Shown here: positions 61,170-64,000 of the stretch, piece after piece
Layout: every line of letters starts with the position of its first letter
Position numbering within the stretch: the stretch's first letter is position 1
Origin: Flavobacterium chungbukense
Lineage (GTDB): Bacteria > Bacteroidota > Bacteroidia > Flavobacteriales > Flavobacteriaceae
Reading direction: 5' to 3'
Length of the DNA: 64,000 nt
Assembly (NCBI RefSeq): GCF_020805785.1
Contig: NZ_JAJGZV010000003.1
Span: 372,001 to 436,000, forward strand
Notes under the pieces: model-generated
Seen by the model: the letters and a program-made list of their open reading frames with translations, nothing else
What the model was told of the DNA's origin: nothing
Database searches by the model: none
Made by a program: the position numbers and the translations under genes

Positions 61170-62522
61170 TTATTTTTTCTTTTTTAATAATTCATTTGCC
61201 TTCAAAAAGTATTCCTCTTTTTTCTTTGCATCTCCCAATCCATTATACGCTTCTCCTAATTGAATATTAAAATTTGCTTCCAATTTTATATCATCTACAA
61301 CATAATCAAGACCCATTTCTAAAACGGTTTTAGCATTTTTAAACTGTTTTATCTGATTGCTTCCTAAACCAGCATAATAATAAAACTGTGCCTGACTCGG
61401 ATATACTTCAATCAGCATCATGGCTCTTTTAGTCATAGGATCGTATTGTTTAACCTGAGAATAAGCTTCTAGCAACAACATATTGGTTTCTAGATCGGTG
61501 TCTGAATGTGCCTTTAAATCTTTTTCATAATATTTAATTGCGTTTTCAAACTGGCCTTTACTATGGTAGAATTTTCCAATTTCTTTAGCAACATCTACTT
61601 CTTTATCATTATCAAAATAAGAAATTGCTTTTTCTAAATCTGCTGAATATTGCGGATTTTTATTTACAAAAATCAAAAATTCATTCAAAGTTCTATGTTT
61701 TATTTTTGAATCAATTTTTGAGCTTGCTAAAATTACATTCATCGATTTTATAGCTTTCTCTGCCTGATTGGCATCCAAATAGGTTTTGAATAAACTCACT
61801 TGAGCCCATTCTGAAGTTGGAATTTCTTTTGCTAATTGTTTGGCTACCTCTAAAGACTTCTCGTTTTCATTATTTTTTGAATACAATAGTATAAGATTCA
61901 AATAATTGGATTCTTCTTTCGGATCTTTTTTAATCTGTTGAATCAGGTTGTCAATTTCGGCATTTTGATATTTCCCTTGAGATAGAATCTGCGCCTTATA
62001 GATTTCACGATCTGAAGATTTTCCAAACTTATCATTCATTTCGTTTATTGCTGTCAATGCTTTGTCATACTGATTTGTAATCATATACAACGAAATCAAA
62101 TCGTCTTTGTATTCTTCATCAAAAACAATAATTTTTTGAATGATTTCAATCGCTAACGCATAATTTTTTGTCTCATAACTTACATCGTAAATTCCGAGCC
62201 AAAACCATTTATTTTTTGGGTCAAGCTGGGTTGCTTTTTCAAAAGCATTTTGCGCATTTTGATACTGTTTAAGCGCTAGATAATTCTTCCCTAATTCAAA
62301 ATAAGCGACTGCATCATTGGGTTTTAGTTTGATACATTTTTCCAATGACACAATTGCTTTATCGTAATTTTCGATTCCTTTTTGTTTTAATGATTCATAA
62401 AATGAGTCCTGATATTCGTCTGTTGCCATAGCAATGTCCTCGGGCTCTGTCTGTGCAAAAGCCGAAAACGAAGTGCTAAATAAAGCAAGAAACAAAACCG
62501 TAAAAACTCTTTTTTTGATCAT
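61170..62522 (-). CDS. Exported tetratricopeptide repeat protein
   Basis: The 450-residue protein has a signal peptide (to about SAFAQ) and at least eight TPR-type helical repeats, for example AVAYFELGKNYLALKQYQNAQNAFEKATQLDPKN, running to the C-terminus. TPR proteins act as protein-interaction scaffolds; here it is periplasmic or membrane-associated. It is the upstream partner of the DUF4292 and EnvC-like genes, suggesting a shared envelope role. Confidence 0.85.
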   Translation of the reverse strand: MIKKRVFTVLFLALFSTSFSAFAQTEPEDIAMATDEYQDSFYESLKQKGIENYDKAIVSLEKCIKLKPNDAVAYFELGKNYLALKQYQNAQNAFEKATQLDPKNKWFWLGIYDVSYETKNYALAIEIIQKIIVFDEEYKDDLISLYMITNQYDKALTAINEMNDKFGKSSDREIYKAQILSQGKYQNAEIDNLIQQIKKDPKEESNYLNLILLYSKNNENEKSLEVAKQLAKEIPTSEWAQVSLFKTYLDANQAEKAIKSMNVILASSKIDSKIKHRTLNEFLIFVNKNPQYSADLEKAISYFDNDKEVDVAKEIGKFYHSKGQFENAIKYYEKDLKAHSDTDLETNMLLLEAYSQVKQYDPMTKRAMMLIEVYPSQAQFYYYAGLGSNQIKQFKNAKTVLEMGLDYVVDDIKLEANFNIQLGEAYNGLGDAKKKEEYFLKANELLKKKK

Positions 62523-62565
62523 ATCAAAAATTGCATTTTAAACAAAAACAAAACCTTTTATTTTT

Positions 62566-63582
62566 TTATTCTAAAACTGAATAATCGCCGATACTTACGC
62601 TAGTAAATTTACCATCGTAACTAACGTGATTTCCAATCATCGCGTTATCTAAGTTAGCATTTTTAATTTGAGAATACGTTTGAATCAAACTGTTTTTAAT
62701 TGTACTGTCTGTTACATGGCATCCGTTTCCAATCGAAACATTTGGTCCAACTGTCGTGTTTTTTAAAATAACATTTTCGCCAATATAACATGGTGGAATA
62801 ATGGTAGCATTCTCTAATTTCACTCCATAATCTACTAAATGTTCTCCGTCATTGTGCAGAAAACCTAACATTCTAGTGTTGGTTTCAACTGTAACATCTT
62901 TGTTACCGCAATCCATCCATTCGTCAACACTTCCAGTTTTGAAAACTTTTCCGTTTGACATCATCGCTTTGATACCGTCGTTAATCTGGTATTCACCGCC
63001 ATTTTGAATATTATTATCTAAAACACTTTGAAGTTCATTTCTTAAAACTCCAACTTCTTTAAAATAGTAAATTCCGATAACCGCTAAGTCACTTACGAAT
63101 TCTTTTGGCTTTTCAACCAATTCTACAATTTCATTATTTTGATTTAGTTTTACAACACCAAAAGCTTCTGGCTGTTCAACTTGTTTTACCCAAATTACAG
63201 CATCTGCTTCTGGATCCAACTCAAAATCTGCTCTAATCAAAGTATCTGCATAAGCAATTACCGCTGGTCCAGAAAGAGAATCTTTAGCACACATGATAGC
63301 ATGCCCAGTTCCCAAAGGCTGATCTTGACGATAAATTGAAGCTTTAGCACCTAAGCCTTGCGCTAAATCTTCTAAACTTTTTACAACATCATCTCCAAAA
63401 AAAGCTTCATCTCCTAAAATAAAAGCTACCTCTTCGATAGGTTCTTTTAATATTTTTGCAATATCTTCAACTAAACGATGCACTATAGATTTGCCTGCAA
63501 CAGGAATTAATGGTTTTGGAACAGTTAATGTATGAGGCCTCAATCTTGATCCGCGGCCTGCCATTGGCACAATTATTTTCAT
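62566..63582 (-). CDS. Sugar-phosphate nucleotidyltransferase with hexapeptide-repeat tail
   Basis: The 338-residue enzyme has an N-terminal nucleotidyltransferase domain with IVPMAGRGSRLRPHTLTVPKPLIPVAGK (pyrophosphorylase signature), AYADTLI and QINDGIKAMM. A C-terminal left-handed beta-helix follows (about 245-330, CYIGENVILKNTTVGPNVSIGNGC). It makes an NDP-sugar from a sugar 1-phosphate; glucose-1-phosphate thymidylyl- or uridylyl-type activity is likely, but the base and sugar cannot be fixed. It is in line with dut upstream and the TPR gene downstream. Confidence 0.87.
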   Translation of the reverse strand: MKIIVPMAGRGSRLRPHTLTVPKPLIPVAGKSIVHRLVEDIAKILKEPIEEVAFILGDEAFFGDDVVKSLEDLAQGLGAKASIYRQDQPLGTGHAIMCAKDSLSGPAVIAYADTLIRADFELDPEADAVIWVKQVEQPEAFGVVKLNQNNEIVELVEKPKEFVSDLAVIGIYYFKEVGVLRNELQSVLDNNIQNGGEYQINDGIKAMMSNGKVFKTGSVDEWMDCGNKDVTVETNTRMLGFLHNDGEHLVDYGVKLENATIIPPCYIGENVILKNTTVGPNVSIGNGCHVTDSTIKNSLIQTYSQIKNANLDNAMIGNHVSYDGKFTSVSIGDYSVLE

Positions 63583-63667
63583 TCTTTATTTGATTTTATA
63601 GAAGATTTGAAAAAATCTTCATGGGGTTTGGTCTTTTCTTTTTCTTATTTCTGTTTACTTCAGAAAT

Positions 63668-64000
63668 TTATTTTACTCCAGTGCTTCCGAATCCTCCTTC
63701 GCCTCTTGATGTTTCAGAAAGCGTTTCAACTTCGATCCATTCTGCTCTTTCGTGTTTTGCAATAATCAACTGTGCAATTCTCTCGCCATTTTCAATTACA
63801 AAATCGTCATTAGATAAATTTACTAAAATTACTCCTATTTCTCCTCTATAATCTGCATCAATAGTTCCTGGTGAGTTTAAAACGGTAACACCTTTTTTTG
63901 CTGCCAGACCGCTTCTTGGTCTTACTTGAGCTTCATAGCCAATTGGCAATTCTATAAAAAGTCCTGTTTTTACAATAGCTCTTTCTAAAGGTTTTAACGT
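63668..64000 (-). CDS. dut: dUTP diphosphatase, 5' end cut by the window
   Basis: Hydrolyses dUTP to dUMP. The minus-strand frame is open from the window edge to a stop at 63668, giving about 110 C-terminal residues of a protein near 145. Four of the five dUTPase motifs are visible: [34 protein letters not shown] and the P-loop-like [10 protein letters not shown] at the C-terminus. It is 85 bp upstream of the nucleotidyltransferase gene. Confidence 0.95.
   Translation of the reverse strand, partial: TLKPLERAIVKTGLFIELPIGYEAQVRPRSGLAAKKGVTVLNSPGTIDADYRGEIGVILVNLSNDDFVIENGERIAQLIIAKHERAEWIEVETLSETSRGEGGFGSTGVK

Overview
The window comes from a member of the Bacteroidota, almost certainly a Flavobacterium close to F. 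johnsoniae. The support is low GC, Bacteroidota-type -7 boxes (TAnnTTTG), many SPII lipoproteins, PorT-like barrels, a NUDIX-type sugar regulator, a flexirubin-type pigment cluster and several families of dispersed palindromic repeats. No rRNA, tRNA, CRISPR array or complete insertion sequence was seen.

Region 1 (1-12.6 kb) is sugar catabolism. A truncated ribulokinase gene (araB), a GH127 beta-L-arabinofuranosidase-like lipoprotein and a GH51 alpha-L-arabinofuranosidase run leftward, away from a NUDIX-fold regulator of the AraR type. A 21-bp inverted repeat (TAAGTGT-N7-ACACTTA and variants) lies upstream of araB, the GH51 gene, the regulator itself and a distant SSS-family symporter gene, and defines a candidate AraR regulon. 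Between them is a Leloir galactose set (galM, galK, galT) divergent from a GntR-type regulator.

Region 2 (12.9-19.0 kb) encodes a non-phosphorylative deoxysugar pathway of the L-fucose/L-rhamnose type: an SDR dehydrogenase with an odd active site, an UxaA-type dehydratase, a second SDR, an FAH-family hydrolase and a RhaM-type mutarotase, plus an AraC-type regulator. No lactonase gene is present here. The gaps are filled with nested palindromic repeats.

Region 3 (19.3-54.3 kb) is a roughly 35-kb flexirubin-type (dialkylresorcinol plus aryl-polyene) pigment locus. It holds tyrosine ammonia-lyase, an adenylating ligase, two acyl carrier proteins, three ketosynthases with complete Cys-His-His sets, two ketosynthase-like proteins without the cysteine, a ketoreductase, three hotdog dehydratases whose catalytic residues look split between proteins, DarA/DarB, acyltransferases, a BtrH-type protein, an ABC exporter, LolA, an MMPL-acyltransferase fusion, a glycosyltransferase, a CrtI-like oxidoreductase, an Ntn hydrolase and a halogenase-like flavoprotein. 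A RhuM gene with two small lipoprotein genes interrupts the locus at 35.2-37.3 kb.

Region 4 (54.4-64 kb) is housekeeping: dusB, a MATE exporter, a LolC/E-like permease, rbfA, a collapsed CBS-domain pseudogene, an EnvC-like LytM protein, a DUF4292 lipoprotein, a TPR protein, a sugar nucleotidyltransferase and a truncated dut.
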